The position numbers were made by a program, and so were the translations under genes. From assembly GCA_022749755.1 (NCBI GenBank), contig CM040450.1, positions 1,748,218-1,812,217 of the forward strand: DNA of 64,000 nt. The letters are read 5' to 3'. Source of the stretch: Azadirachta indica. Its lineage: Eukaryota > Streptophyta > Magnoliopsida > Sapindales > Meliaceae. Positions 1 to 10,533 of the stretch are shown here, piece by piece. The notes beneath the pieces are model-generated. The model worked only from the letters and a program-made list of their open reading frames with translations. It made no database searches and had not been told where the DNA came from. Each line of letters starts with the position of its first letter. The first letter of the stretch is position 1.

Positions 1-312
1 CTAAAGTATTCGGATTATCGACCTACACTATTTGGGTGACCAGATTTGATTTGGTCGCATCTACAAGAGGTCAACTTCTAGCTGGCCCTGTACACCAACC
101 CTTTTAGGCAAATGAGGGGCGGGCAGGTGAGCAGTTGGCTGCAGTATGGGCCTAGATATTAGATCCATCTTTTGGCCTAGTTTTCGATGACACCTTTGGT
201 CAATTCCTTTATTGGACTGCTACCCAGGGACATATATAGAGGGCAAGATAGGCGAATTGACACTGTCCTAAATTAATGATTTCTTTAAGGTAGGGCGATG
301 GCTAGAGGACAG
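1..312 (+). pseudogene. Ulp1-type gene of a MULE, upstream exon (unit 1)
   Basis: This is a partial exon of the DUF1985-Ulp1 gene, cut by the window start. It is homologous to 18532-18861 and, for its second half, to 5176-5300. Readable pieces across frames include RIIDLHYL near the start and DCYPGTYIEGKIGELTLS near 210-270. Several stops and shifts interrupt it. It ends at a donor-like AG/GTAAGT near 312. The product would precede the protease domain, whose next exon lies at 4031 beyond a gypsy insertion. It cannot make a full protein. Confidence 0.65.
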
Positions 313-423
313 AGTAAGTCATATTTTCTTCTTGTGATTTCACCAAATGTCAATTTAAGCATGATTTCTGACATATTTTTGTATACAATCACATATTACA
401 GATACAGCATAAGCTCATCCCTA

Positions 424-1555
424 AACTTTAGGTCTTCTTCGCCCTTGTGACATTTGGGATCTTTAAGGCAATTGCTCATGATTTCTTTGTTGTGGTTGCT
501 TGCTCCACTAACTTAGTTGTGCTACTGACTAAGTATTTCCTTGATGTGAGCTAGTTACTTGACTCGGTGTTTGTATCAACCGTGAACACTAGTTTTAATA
601 ATGGCCACGTTCTTTGCATTCAAAACACACACTTAGAGGTATACGGGACTTCTGATCATCTTGGGTACTTCCTTGAACAAATTCGGTTGTGTGGCCTTAT
701 GTCTGCCTTAAATGCAGACACATATTTCGGTGATGACCTTGTTGCTTACACTCAAAACACACACCTGGCATCTTATGGGGACCACGAATATCATGAATTA
801 GAGACTGACTTTTTATCTGTCTATTCTCTCCCAACCTAAGAAGCTCCTAGTAAGAACTTCTCTTCTTTGATTCCATTATTAGCTTGACCTCTTCCTCATC
901 TTGTTCTATAATTAAAGCTTGTTCAACCACTTTTAAATAGTTCCAAAGGTTCAACATTATAAGTTCGTGTTGAAGTGACAGCCTTAAACCTTTTACAAAC
1001 CACTTAGTCTTGTCTTTTTCTCTCGAAATCATTGAAGTAATAAACTAACTTAATGTTTCAAACCTTACCTTATATTGTGCTATTGACATATTTCCTTGAG
1101 TTAGATAAATAAACTCATCTAACATGGCATCACGAAATACCTCAGAAAAATATTTACCTATGAAGACTTCTTTGAAAACATCTCACGTCCATTCTTCCTT
1201 CGATTTTCTAATCTTAATAGTATTCCAACAATGATTTGCATGCTTAGTCAATTGAAATATTGCAAGTTTAATCTAAATCTCTTTGGGTGATTGCATAGCA
1301 TCCAGAATTTGGTTAATTTGTTCCACCCATTCCTCAGCAATTAATAGATTAAACTTTTCACTAAAGTTAGAGGATTTAGTTTCTTAAACTCACTCAACAC
1401 TAATATATTCTGACCTTCATTATCATTACCTTGATTTGTGAATTATTAGTAATCATATGAAGAGCGGTAACAAATTCTCTCATTGTTTTGCGAAACTCAT
1501 CAAACTCTTCCCCTTTTTGTGAAGAGGATACCTCTATTTCTCTATTATTAGACAT
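424..1555 (-). pseudogene. gag of Ty3/gypsy chromovirus (unit 1)
   Basis: A decayed retrotransposon capsid gene, read from an ATG at 1555 (MSNNRE-like start, matching the MSDNRK start at 25444 of the other copy). The Retrotrans_gag core is clear at 847-1032, with REKDKTKWFVKGLRL and a YLKVVEQALIIEQ segment, as in plant chromovirus gag. Zinc-knuckle remnants follow toward 567-840. Stops and frameshifts break it. Gag would assemble the particle that houses reverse transcription. The pol region that should follow is deleted. Confidence 0.7.
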
Positions 1556-1778
1556 ATTGAAACAATAGATTTTATGTCACAGCAATCAAAGTAAAGCAGT
1601 ACAAAATGAATAAGTCTTAATGATGCAAGTAAAACAAAAGTCATTCATACATTGAGCATATAAGTTTATAATTCTTTAAAACAAAACCAAAAAAAGGGTA
1701 CTGAAAGGATAACAAAACTTAAGTTACCCTATATAAGTATATAAAAACACTATACACATACAAAAGATTAGTTATTAT

Positions 1779-2276
1779 TTAGTTCGTCTTACCAACACCA
1801 TCCCATCACCACTTTGTATAAGTGTCTTTGATAACAATAGGCTCAAAAGCTTCCTCTATCCTAATGGGAAAAAGATCTATTATTACTGATTTCTTTTTAC
1901 TAGTGTCACCTGTTGTACTTTTCTCACCCTGGGAACTCGCCTCACCTACTAAACTTTCTTTTAACTTCTTCATCCAACACTTTTCAGTCCTATAAGTATT
2001 TAGAAATCTTCTAGTATAGTATAAATGTCATGTTACGATTTTATTCTGATTCACTCCCTTGCCGTAAACTTTTAAACCTAATAATGCCTTATTCTTTACA
2101 TTTTCAGAAGTACCTGGACCTAAATCAATAACTGAATATCGCATAATAGTCCCTGCCAATTTTTCTCTCATCCTATTAGCATACATCCTTCGCAAGTCCT
2201 TCACGAGAATGCCATGTAGAGCACACTGCTCATTCCTATTTATACAAGTTCCCTTGTTGTATTTCGTCCTCCCCAT
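1779..2276 (-). pseudogene. Extra leader ORF between PBS and gag, copy 1
   Basis: A 498-bp frame lies on the element's sense strand between the PBS (2401-2416) and the gag start (1555). It starts with ATG (MGRTKYNKGTCINRNEQC...), includes KVYGKGVNQNKIV, and ends ...WWWDGVGKTN then TAA at 1779-1781. One in-frame TGA interrupts it after the VT of NKIVT; the other copy has CGA there, so it looks like a C-to-T change at a CpG. Copy 2 (25669-26166) has the same length with no indel. I do not recognise the family, and no zinc finger, signal peptide or membrane segment is visible. Plant Ty3/gypsy elements normally have no separate gene here, so it may be an accessory or captured gene. Confidence 0.55.
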
Positions 2277-2400
2277 ACTACAAGACCAACAATATTAAAA
2301 TTAAAAATTCGTATAGAATAATAAAGTGTAGGTAACAATAAGTTAAAATGTCTCTAAAATGTTTCCACTATCATAAGAGATGTCTACAGAATCCTAACCC

Positions 2401-2416
2401 TAAGCTCTGATACCAA
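2401..2416 (-). other. Primer binding site of gypsy element (unit 1)
   Basis: On the minus strand the bases just inside the 5' LTR read TTGGTATCAGAGCTTA, matching the 3' end of initiator tRNA-Met (TGGTATCAGAGC core), the usual primer of plant chromoviruses. It lies 4 bases from the LTR edge at 2421 and fixes the element's orientation. Confidence 0.8.
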
Positions 2417-2989
2417 CTTTTGTATCAGCCCTATTTCTAAGAAATTTTGACCATATTTTTTGTTATAATGCAGTATACGCCAAATATGTAATCTTGTAAG
2501 TTTTAAAATTTTATTATAAACTCTTCCAATAAAATTAAATACTAACTGCTTCATTTCATTAATTAACAAAAGATGATCAGTTCAATGACTTTTAAAATCT
2601 AAGTATAAGCATGAAAATTACATCAAAACCATATATTGTAAAATCCTACTCCTATAATTACACATAGTTTCAAACGTAGTAAAATCATGGTCCTGAAGTA
2701 TCTTTTGTCTTCTACTTACATATCTCCAATATTGCCTAAACCTAAAAGATTGGAATGAGCTAATGCCCAATAGATATTTATATACAAAGACAATTTTAAA
2801 ATTTGTAATAAATAAATTTGAACATAAAAAAACTTCTTAGTTTCAAACAAAAAGCACAACAGAATATTATATCAAAATTTTAATTTCAATATTCATGTCA
2901 ACAATGTAAAACACATAATTTCATAAAAAAAAAATGCCATAAATTTTTGTGCTTGTGTACTTTACAAGCATTATTTTAAAGGACCGTTG

Positions 2990-3135
2990 CCCCAAAAACT
3001 AGCCATACGTACTTCAGGGGCATTATTCTCAGGGATCATCTTCCCATAAAAAATGATCTTTAGGGGCATTATTCTCAAGGACCGTCGCCTAAACAGAAAT
3101 GACCTTTAAGGGCCTTATTCCTAAGAATTGTCGCT
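2990..3135. repeat. Short tandem repeat inside gypsy LTR (unit 1)
   Basis: About three to four degenerate units of roughly 55-65 bp, each with GGGGCATTATTCTCAGGGA and a following GTCG or similar. The same array is in the other LTRs at about 19613-19800 and 26845-27015. It lies in the LTR, a usual place for repeated promoter-type elements. Confidence 0.65.
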
Positions 3136-3937
3136 CTAAACATCAATTCCACGTCACAACAACAACCATGACTATCACATTCTTATTTATCAGTTTATTT
3201 AACAGCATTTTCATACAAACTATATATTTATAAAATCATAACACGTGTTGATACAATTTTCTCACTGTATTTATAAATTTAACATTCCTATGAAAAATTA
3301 CTTTTTAAACCCGCTTCAAAAAACAATTAATTGGATCAACACGTGGTGATTCAGGGATTTCATACACGCTTATCAAAACATCAATTATAATTAAACACCC
3401 TACTTTTTAGTTTTAAACCAAAATCCACCAAACGCTTATAAATACTTACCTAACAAACGTATTGCAATTCTATTATTCTGTTGACTTCGCTATCTCCTTC
3501 GAATCACTTTCTAGTATCAATTTAACAATAATAATAAATAATGATCCAATAATAATAGATAATAATTCAAACTTAGTTATCTAAAAATATGTATATATAT
3601 TTAAAACAAAAGTAAGGATGGCATTTATACATAATTCCTACCGTTTCACCATTTTTTTTTTCCTTCATTGGACCAACACACATATACTTTAACTAATAAT
3701 TTTTTCATCTCGTGCCACATGTCCTCTCTTTCTCTTGCTTTGGTCTTTGCCTTTTTTTTTTTCCTAATCGACATGGGCAAAATGAAAGGAAGCATTATGG
3801 ATTCTAAATTTCACACTAACCCTTACTCCTTTTTTCTTTTTACTCAAAATCCTTCTCTTTTGAAAATATAAACATATCTATCACTAAATAAATAATCCAT
3901 CCCAAATAAATGTACTCTTCTTCTAACTTCTGCATAG

Positions 3938-3939
<2 letters not shown>

Positions 3940-3970
<31 letters not shown>

Positions 3971-3976
3971 TATACA
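3940..3976. repeat. (TA)n(CA)n microsatellite in LTR
   Basis: A run of TA followed by CA dinucleotides near the LTR edge. Equivalent runs of different length occur at about 20802-20834 and 28014-28045 in the other two LTRs, so the tract was ancestral and has drifted in length. Confidence 0.85.
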
Positions 3977-4030
3977 ATTGCCTAACCTATATACGTTTTC
4001 ATCAACATTAAATTCGAGTATCACAAGCAC

Positions 4031-4548
4031 AGAGGGTACGTATCATGAGCGTTGGCTGAGAGAACATTCTACCTAAGCTCAGACATTGAGTCCTTCATGA
4101 CGGCGTGGCATTCCTGACTACACAGAGATTGGATTCAGGTAGATGTTATGTACTTGCCCACAAACCTTGGTGGTGACCATTAGGTAGCTTGCGAGATCCA
4201 TTTTTGGCGAAGAGAGATCACGATCTACGATTCAAGTCCCTTTGCCCATGGGGATGCTTAGATTGATTTTGCTATGTAGTCATTGTGTATTTATATTCCC
4301 TACCTGCTAGATCAAATTAGGTCCTATAGATATCGGACTAATGTGGTTAAGCGTCTTGCCCCTTTCACGTATATCCAATCAATCCAGGGCATACAACAGT
4401 AGCGGTTGGATTAAGGGATTGTGTGATTTTCACTTGCATAGTCGTACAATACTTAGGATCGAGTAGGGCTTCCATTCGATTTTGGCCTAAAGGATGGTGC
4501 GTATATAAGGACGAGAATTGCAGTAGACCTATGGGCAAATAAGTTGTT
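4031..4548 (+). pseudogene. Ulp1/C48 cysteine protease domain of MULE (copy A)
   Basis: The C-terminal catalytic exon of a Ulp1-like (SUMO protease family, peptidase C48) gene carried by the MULE. The His block VMYLPTNLGGDH is at ~4150-4180 but the following Trp codon is TAG. The Asp block ITIYDSSPFAHGDA is near 4225-4262 and the Cys block RDCVIFTC near 4412-4436. So the triad residues are visible but a stop splits them. The final part matches SFNFGLEDG...VVDLW of copy C. The exon begins right after the gypsy LTR. Transposon Ulp1 proteins are thought to be proteases, but their targets are not established. Confidence 0.8.
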
Positions 4549-5175
4549 GTAGTTCATTGTTTTTATTTTTTAGTATTATTTGTACATATTTTTTCATATT
4601 GGTTTACGATGGTTTTTGATGTTCATAACTTATTGTTTTAAGTCAATTAACGCATTTGATACCCTTTTCTCAATCATCGTTTTAACCATTGTGCAACATA
4701 TTTTTAAAAGCACATCGATGGATACTTAGGACGTATATATTCATTGAAAATTATTTACTAAATTAACAATAATAACGAAAAAATAAATTATCGAACAAGT
4801 AATTTCTCAACTTCTTTGAAACTTTATTTACTTAGTTAACAGTGTTAACGTAAATAAATTTGCGTAAGCACAAGTAATTGAATTGATTTAATTGGAAATA
4901 TATTTTAGTTATATAACGATAATACTGCATTGAATGGATGAATAAACAAAATAATTTCCTAACCTCAGTGAAATATTTTATAGTTCTAATTTAATTGTTT
5001 GTAGATTTTATTTGAACCTATTTGCACTTCGAAAAAATGAAGAAGGTAAGGGAAATGACAAAGCAATTGATGAATGCTCAAAAGTGCACTTTCGAGTGAA
5101 ATTTTGAGCGCTCACTCAACAGTACACTTTTGAGTGAAGCATAATTCATACTTACTCAAATGTGTAGTTTCAGAT
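4549..5175. other. MULE region after Ulp1 copy A, with TTTCGAGT-type motifs
   Basis: A+T-rich non-coding sequence downstream of the Ulp1 stop, homologous to 6117-6720 and 28624-29225. Near 5075-5160 it carries closely spaced motifs such as CACTTTCGAGTGAA, TTTTGAGCGCTCACTC and CACTTTTGAGTG, partly in inverted orientation. At about 5175 it joins abruptly to the middle of an upstream Ulp1 exon. Confidence 0.55.
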
Positions 5176-6116
5176 AATACCTTCTGTCAATTCCTTTGAT
5201 AGATTGCTACCCTAGGGCCATATATAGAGTGTGAGACAGGCAGATTGACACTGTCCTAGATTAATGGTGTATTTGAGGCAGGGTGATGGTTGAAGGATGA
5301 AGTCATATTTTCTTCTTGTGATTTTACCAAATGTCAATTTAAGCATGATTTATTACATAGTTCTGTTTACAATGATATATACATATACAGCACATAAGCA
5401 AGTATATTGCCATGTTATCACACCAATAGCTCATATACAAGGAAATGGTCCCACAACATTAGACTATCTCATCCCCCTACCTTTATGTAAGTTGTACACG
5501 AATTACTTCTACGTTATAAATCATTATTAGGTTCATTTTTATATAATCGTAACGAATTAATAATTTCTTGCTTCTATAAACTGTGCTTTAGGTTACGCAT
5601 AGAGGGTACCTATCATGAGCATTGGCCGAGAGCACATTCTACCTGAACTCGGAGATTGAGTCCTTTGTGCTGGCACGGCATTCCCAGCTACATAGAGATT
5701 GGATCCAGGTAGATGTTATGTACTTGCCTGTGAACCTCGGTGGTTACCATTAGGTAGCTTGTGAGATCCATTTTTGGCAGAGGGAGATCATGGTTTGCGA
5801 CTCGAGTCCCTTTGCTGATAAGGATGCATAGATTTATTTTGCTATACAGCATTATGTATTTACATTCCTTACCTGCTGCATTAAATCAGGTCCTACAAAT
5901 ATCGGACTGACGTGGTCAAGCGTCTTCCACCTTTCACATATATTCAATTGATCTAGGGCATACCATAGTAGTGGTCGGATTAAGGGATTGTGAGATCTTC
6001 ACTTGCATGTTTATATAGTACTTAGGAGTAGGGCTTCCGTTCGATTTTGGCCTACATGATGGTGTGTATATAAGGACCAGAGTTGCAGTAGACATATAGG
6101 CAAGTAAGTTGTTGTA
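5176..6116 (+). pseudogene. Ulp1/C48 protease fragment of MULE without gypsy insertion (copy B)
   Basis: A second, uninterrupted piece of the Ulp1 gene placed directly behind copy A. It starts in mid-exon (homologous to 195 onward), has an exon near 5384-5480, an intron to about 5600 ending ...CGCATAG, then the catalytic exon. There, His block LGGYH (Asp changed to Tyr, Trp codon now TAG) is near 5738-5753, CDSS near 5800, and RDCEIFTC near 5983-6007. At the intron end, where A and C carry the LTR element, B has the empty sequence TTACGCATAGAGGGTACC. It is non-functional but gives the pre-insertion site. Confidence 0.75.
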
Positions 6117-6804
6117 GTTCATTGTTTTTATTTTTTAGTATTATTTGTACATATTTTTTTCATTTTGGTTTACGATGGTTTTTGATGTTCATAACTTATT
6201 GTTTTAAGTCAATTACGCATTTTATACCCTTTTCTCAATCATTGTTTTAACCATTGTGCAACATATTTTTAAAAGCACATCGATGGATACTTAGGACATA
6301 TATGTTCAGTGAAAATTATTTACTAAATTAACAATAATAACGAAAAAATGAATTATTGAACAAGTAATTTCTCAACTTCTTTGAAAATTTATTTACTTAG
6401 TTAACAGTGTTAACGTAAATAAATTTGCATAAACACAAGTAATTGAATTGATTTAATTAGAAATTTATTTTACTTATTTAACAATAATATTGTATTGAAT
6501 GGATTAATAAACAAATAATTTTCTAACCTCAGTGAAATATTTTGTAGTTCTGATCTAAATTGTTTGTAGACTTTTTTCATATCTATTTGTGTTTTGAAAA
6601 AATTGAAGAGGTTAGGGAAATAACAAAGCAATTGATGAACGCTCAAAAGTGTACTTCCGAGTGAAATTTTGAGCGTTGACTCTAATGTACACTTTCGAGT
6701 AAAACATAATTCATGCTTAATTGAATGTGTACTTTCAAATAAAGCATAATTCCTGTATATTCAAAAGTGTACATTCGAATTCTTCAGAATCTAAAAATTT
6801 GGAT
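6117..6804. other. MULE intergenic region with TTTCGAGT-type motifs (copy B)
   Basis: Non-coding sequence between the Ulp1 end and the convergent transposase end. It resembles 4549-5165 and 28624-29260. Motifs cluster at ~6645-6785, including GTACTTCCGAGTGAA, ACACTTTCGAGTAAA, GTACTTTCAAATAAA and GTACATTCGAAT. No coding signal is seen. Confidence 0.5.
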
Positions 6805-7110
6805 ATTATTCATAAATTCAAAATAGCTTCATATAAAATAATGAAATCAACTATAGTTTGTACAACATGATATAATCACATGTTGGCAAATTAGGAATGT
6901 CTACAAGTAAATCAATTGAAAAAGACATATGCGGATGTATATGAAATTATAACAACTTTGACATTATTCATACATTCACTACAGCTTCATATGAAATAAT
7001 GAAATCAAAAATGGTTTGTATAACATGAAGCAATCACATATTGGCAAAATTCAGAATGTCTACAAGTAAATCAAATAGAAATGACATACCATAAATGAAA
7101 CTCACTACCT
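6805..7110. repeat. Two-copy direct repeat of ~150 bp beside transposase 3' end
   Basis: Two adjacent units, about 6805-6960 and 6961-7110, share ATTATTCATA..TTCA, CTTCATATRAAATAATGAAATC, GTTTGTAYAACATGA and AATGTCTACAAGTAAATCAA in order. The same doublet is in unit 2 at 29262-29574, so the repeat was present before the segmental duplication. It abuts the transposase C-terminus. Confidence 0.75.
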
Positions 7111-9673
7111 TGGGTTAAATAGGATCGAATTCCGACATGTCACAGAGTTGCGGCCAACTTGTAAACAATAAGAACACCTTCTTTGAATTACATCTTCCCC
7201 AATAGAAGGGAATTGTTGTTGCCTTGGTCGACATGCAACCAGACATTGCGTTGACATTAATTCCTTAAACATTGTCAGGAACCACTTAGTTAACATCATT
7301 ACCCGTCGGGTTAATAGGCTCCGCATAGGCTGTGAACCATGTGTCATTGGTGTAGTAATGTGAGCATAGTGAGTGATAAGAGAGATGAATATGTCAACAA
7401 ACAACTAAAGCATTAGAGCATGGTAGTTGTTGGATGTCAACGAACTTGCAATTGTATTTCTTCGATCGTATGTCAACGACCTCTGTATTTTCCTATTCCC
7501 TCACTTTGAATTCAAAGCGTGACATAGGATGCACGGTCATGGTATATGACAACTCAATCTGCTCATCTAATTTCATTTAGGTTGCGTAAATAAAGTATCC
7601 ATCTCGAGCAGCAGTTTACTCTTTACGTTCATAGAACCACCTTTAAACAAAGGATCTTATGAAGTCGACCAAAAGAACGATGAGTAGAGTACAAGCATGT
7701 CTAAGCACGGAGTTCATACTCTCAATTATGTTGGTAGTTTGCATATTATACCGACTTGATGGAAACCGTGCTCTTGCCCACCTATGCAGCCTAACATCAT
7801 CTTCCAAGTATTTTGCTACTTGAGGATGCATAATTTTGAAATTGTCTATATTTGGTGAACTTACTTTCATGGTACAAATTTGCGGCCTTGAAATAAGCTA
7901 CGAGGAATGTGTTTATCTTCTGTTGGCGCATCTTGTACTTGGCCTTTAAATTCTCGGATAGAGCTGATCCTTTTTAGTATACTATTATGTCGATTTGAGA
8001 TGAAAACCAAATCCTTAACAGACCCAATAACATCCCAAAGTTTAAGTAAAAACCATTCGCACGATGCATCATTTTCAGAATCGGCAATAACAAAGACCAC
8101 TAGACAGATTTGATCATTCCTATGTTAAGCAGATGTTGTAAACAACGTGCCTTGATATTTACTCTTAAGAAAAGTATTGTCAATAGCGATAACGGGCCAA
8201 ATGTTGTTGCGAAACCCTTGAATGCATGGCCTTAGCGCCATAAAAAAGTACAATAAATGGTCCTCTTCATCTGTTTTAATTGTCATCATAGTCGCTAGGT
8301 TTTTATCCATTAACACATAACAATAAACAGATGGTCCCTTAAACGACTCAACCGGATCTCTGCAAACAATCCGCAAGGCTACCTTCTTATTGTGCCAAGT
8401 GTTCGAGTAGGAAAGACGGACCCTGTATTCGCTCTTAATATCATCTTGAATATTTCTTGGAGTGTACATCCGATTGATATCTCTAAACTTATCTTTCATA
8501 AGTTCCCCAATTAACTGACTACTTACTTGTTGCTGCTCATCCTACAACTCCATATTCTGACATGTATGCATTGATTTGATGTGAGTAACATGGAAATTTG
8601 CATTGTTGTTATTCTTAGTTACCCGTACTCACTATTTGCAACCATTTTGAACACATTTCACAAAGAAAAGAGTCGTATCTGACTCACAAATCTTGAACTT
8701 AAAGTGGTTCCTAAGGGCTGTCATACTTAATCTATCTTGCAATTCCTATTTCGTACTGTAAATATGTCCAACACATACATCTCTAAATGCAGTACTAGAT
8801 AATACATCGCTTACTATCGACGTATATGGTGGAATGGGAGGCATTGTCCAGATGTATTGATTTAACGGTGATGGAACGACCATTGAGCTACTTTTATACA
8901 CACGACAAATACCAATATCTCTTATTGCCTTATATTTCTCATCATCAATGAGGTTCCTACCTCCATAATGATATTCACATTCAGCGTGTTGTCATTTTTC
9001 CTGTCTATGGTGAGGAGACGAAACACTTCATCTATAGTGGTTGTATAATTCTCAGGCCAGGAAGCATCTGGCTCGACATATGGTGGCTCTTTATCTTGTA
9101 TGAGTGGAGAGTTGTACTTTTTAAACCGAGCCCTTGCATCTGCATAATTAAATTCATTGTTTAACTATGCCTATTCTAACAACATTACAGGAATTGTATC
9201 AATGTGCTAATTACTCCCACTAGAGGACCTAAATAAGGGCATGGTAGCTCCCCATGTGCTTCAATGCTAAAAGTCGTATGGCCTGGATTGGTCTCCATCA
9301 CTAACGTATTCCTGGTCAGATACAGTTAACAATGACCCCTCACATTAATAAAATATGCATTATTAACCTGCATAAAGGCATAAAAATTGGATTCAATGTC
9401 AATAGATGCTGGTGTTTGAGGCATTCACAAAACTTGTGCATGGTCAAGAAAGATCACTTTCGCTTTGATAGTTTCCTCAACTGGATTAATCTCATATCCA
9501 GTATACACAATCTGCATAAAGTATTCGTATGTTATGTCTCGATCCACACAAAAGGGCATCAACTCGCCACCAATGTAAACATCACCATCGTTCAGAGTAT
9601 GTTCCCAAAAACCTCTTAACCAAGTAACTATCAGAATCGGCAACTCCATAATTGCACCAAAAACAAGAAACAA
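7105..9673 (-). pseudogene. MULE (mudrA-type) transposase
   Basis: A decayed Mutator-like transposase read right to left. The N-terminal part (9673-9425) has IVTWLRGFWEHTLNDGDVY. An N-terminal MuDR-type zinc-binding remnant lies near 8560-8720 (CVQNGCKQ... HVTHIKSMHTCQN). The catalytic domain starts about 8499 with KDKFRDINRMYTPRNIQDD and RPCIQGFRNNIWPVIAIDNT (the VIAID aspartate), then IADSENDASCEWFL near 8080, then RFPSSRYNMQTTNIIESMNS near 7740. A SWIM-like C-terminus at ~7120-7180 reads CSYCLQVGRNSVTC, with Arg in place of the usual His. Several frameshifts and stops separate the pieces. It converges on the Ulp1 gene. Confidence 0.85.
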
Positions 9674-10533
9674 CAGCTAATCACCTATAAAACAACCACA
9701 GTTACTAGTTTTCATTACTTAATATAACTGTGTATCCACCTGGAATCAAGTTTTTGTCGAACTGGAAAGTTTAACTTAAATGTAGGCAGAAAATTTGCCC
9801 AACTTGAAAGTTACCACCTTACTCAAAAGTGAAACTTGAAACTAATATTAGGTATGCTCAAAAACTTACTTTTAAGAATGGAGAACTTTCTTTCATTCTA
9901 CTAAAAAATGACTTTCGAACATGGCGAATTTTACCTTATTTGAAAGTTACTTTTGAGGAGGGCGAAAACTTGCCCACTTTTGCATTCTACTTTTGAAATC
10001 AACAGAACTCGAAATTCTCTCCACAAGTCGACAAACATTGCACGCTGTAATTTTCTCCAATTTTAGTCGTATTATATCTACTAACCTTTGGTAAGAAGAG
10101 GTGAAGTTGCCAATGTTCTCCCTAGAAATTACAAGGTTAATGCTGGTCAAGATATAATGATTTCAGTTTACAATATCCATTGTTCCTCACAGGTAGTTGA
10201 ACTTTTATTTTTGTTGGTTTAACATCAGTTGTTTAATTAAATTATTTTTTGAAAAGCTATTGGTGTTACTTTGTATTGTGATTTTAGAGAAACATCTTAT
10301 AAATGTTATTGAAAGTATGAAAAGAAAAAGAAGAAAGTCAAGTATGTTAACATACTATTGTTTGAGAATTTTAACATAAGAGTGAAATGAGAAAACTATC
10401 CATATAACCATTTCATTTGTTTGGGAAAAAGGCTCAATTGATTTGAAAATAATTAGTTTTGTCCATTTTCTTGTATCAGTTATGTTGCTTCAACTGTCCT
10501 ATATTAATTATTCCTTTATGGTGATATGACAAG
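9674..10533. other. Region upstream of transposase, motif-rich then A+T-rich
   Basis: Positions 9770-10000 contain many ACTTGAAAGTT / ACTCAAAAGT / GACTTTCGAAC-type words, like the motif clusters at the other MULE non-coding parts. I looked here for the partner of the candidate left terminus at 15537 and found no convincing inverted match, so the MULE right edge is unresolved. From about 10160 the sequence looks like an intron leading into the CYP97C exon at 10534. Confidence 0.4.

Larger units (their letters stand above)
405..4025 (-). mobile_element. Truncated Ty3/gypsy chromovirus (gag, leader ORF, 5' LTR only)
   Basis: A minus-strand LTR retrotransposon remnant matching 24346-28097 of the fuller copy. 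In element order it has a 5' LTR (2421-4025), a PBS (2401-2416), a leader ORF (1779-2276), and gag with zinc-knuckle region (about 424-1555). Everything downstream (protease, RT, RNase H, integrase, 3' LTR) is gone. At 401-410 the Ulp1 intron joins straight to the gag end. Both parents have AGCA at that point, so a deletion through 4-bp microhomology is likely. It sits at the same place in the Ulp1 gene as the copy at 19087-28097. Confidence 0.8.
2421..4025 (-). repeat. 5' LTR of gypsy element (unit 1)
   Basis: The LTR runs from TGTATCAGCC at 2421 to ...GAGTATCACA at 4025 in plus-strand reading and aligns with 26311-28097 and 19087-20887. It is about 180 bp shorter than those because a segment after position ~3600 is missing; the others carry an extra ACATATATCTGGATACT-type stretch there. 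It is followed by AGCAC (4026-4030), the counterpart of TGCAC beside the other copy. It contains a tandem repeat at ~2990-3135 and a TA/CA microsatellite near 3940-3976. Confidence 0.8.

Noticed and set aside
7907..8113. 68-codon plus-strand ORF
   Set aside because: Shadow of the transposase frame on the opposite strand.
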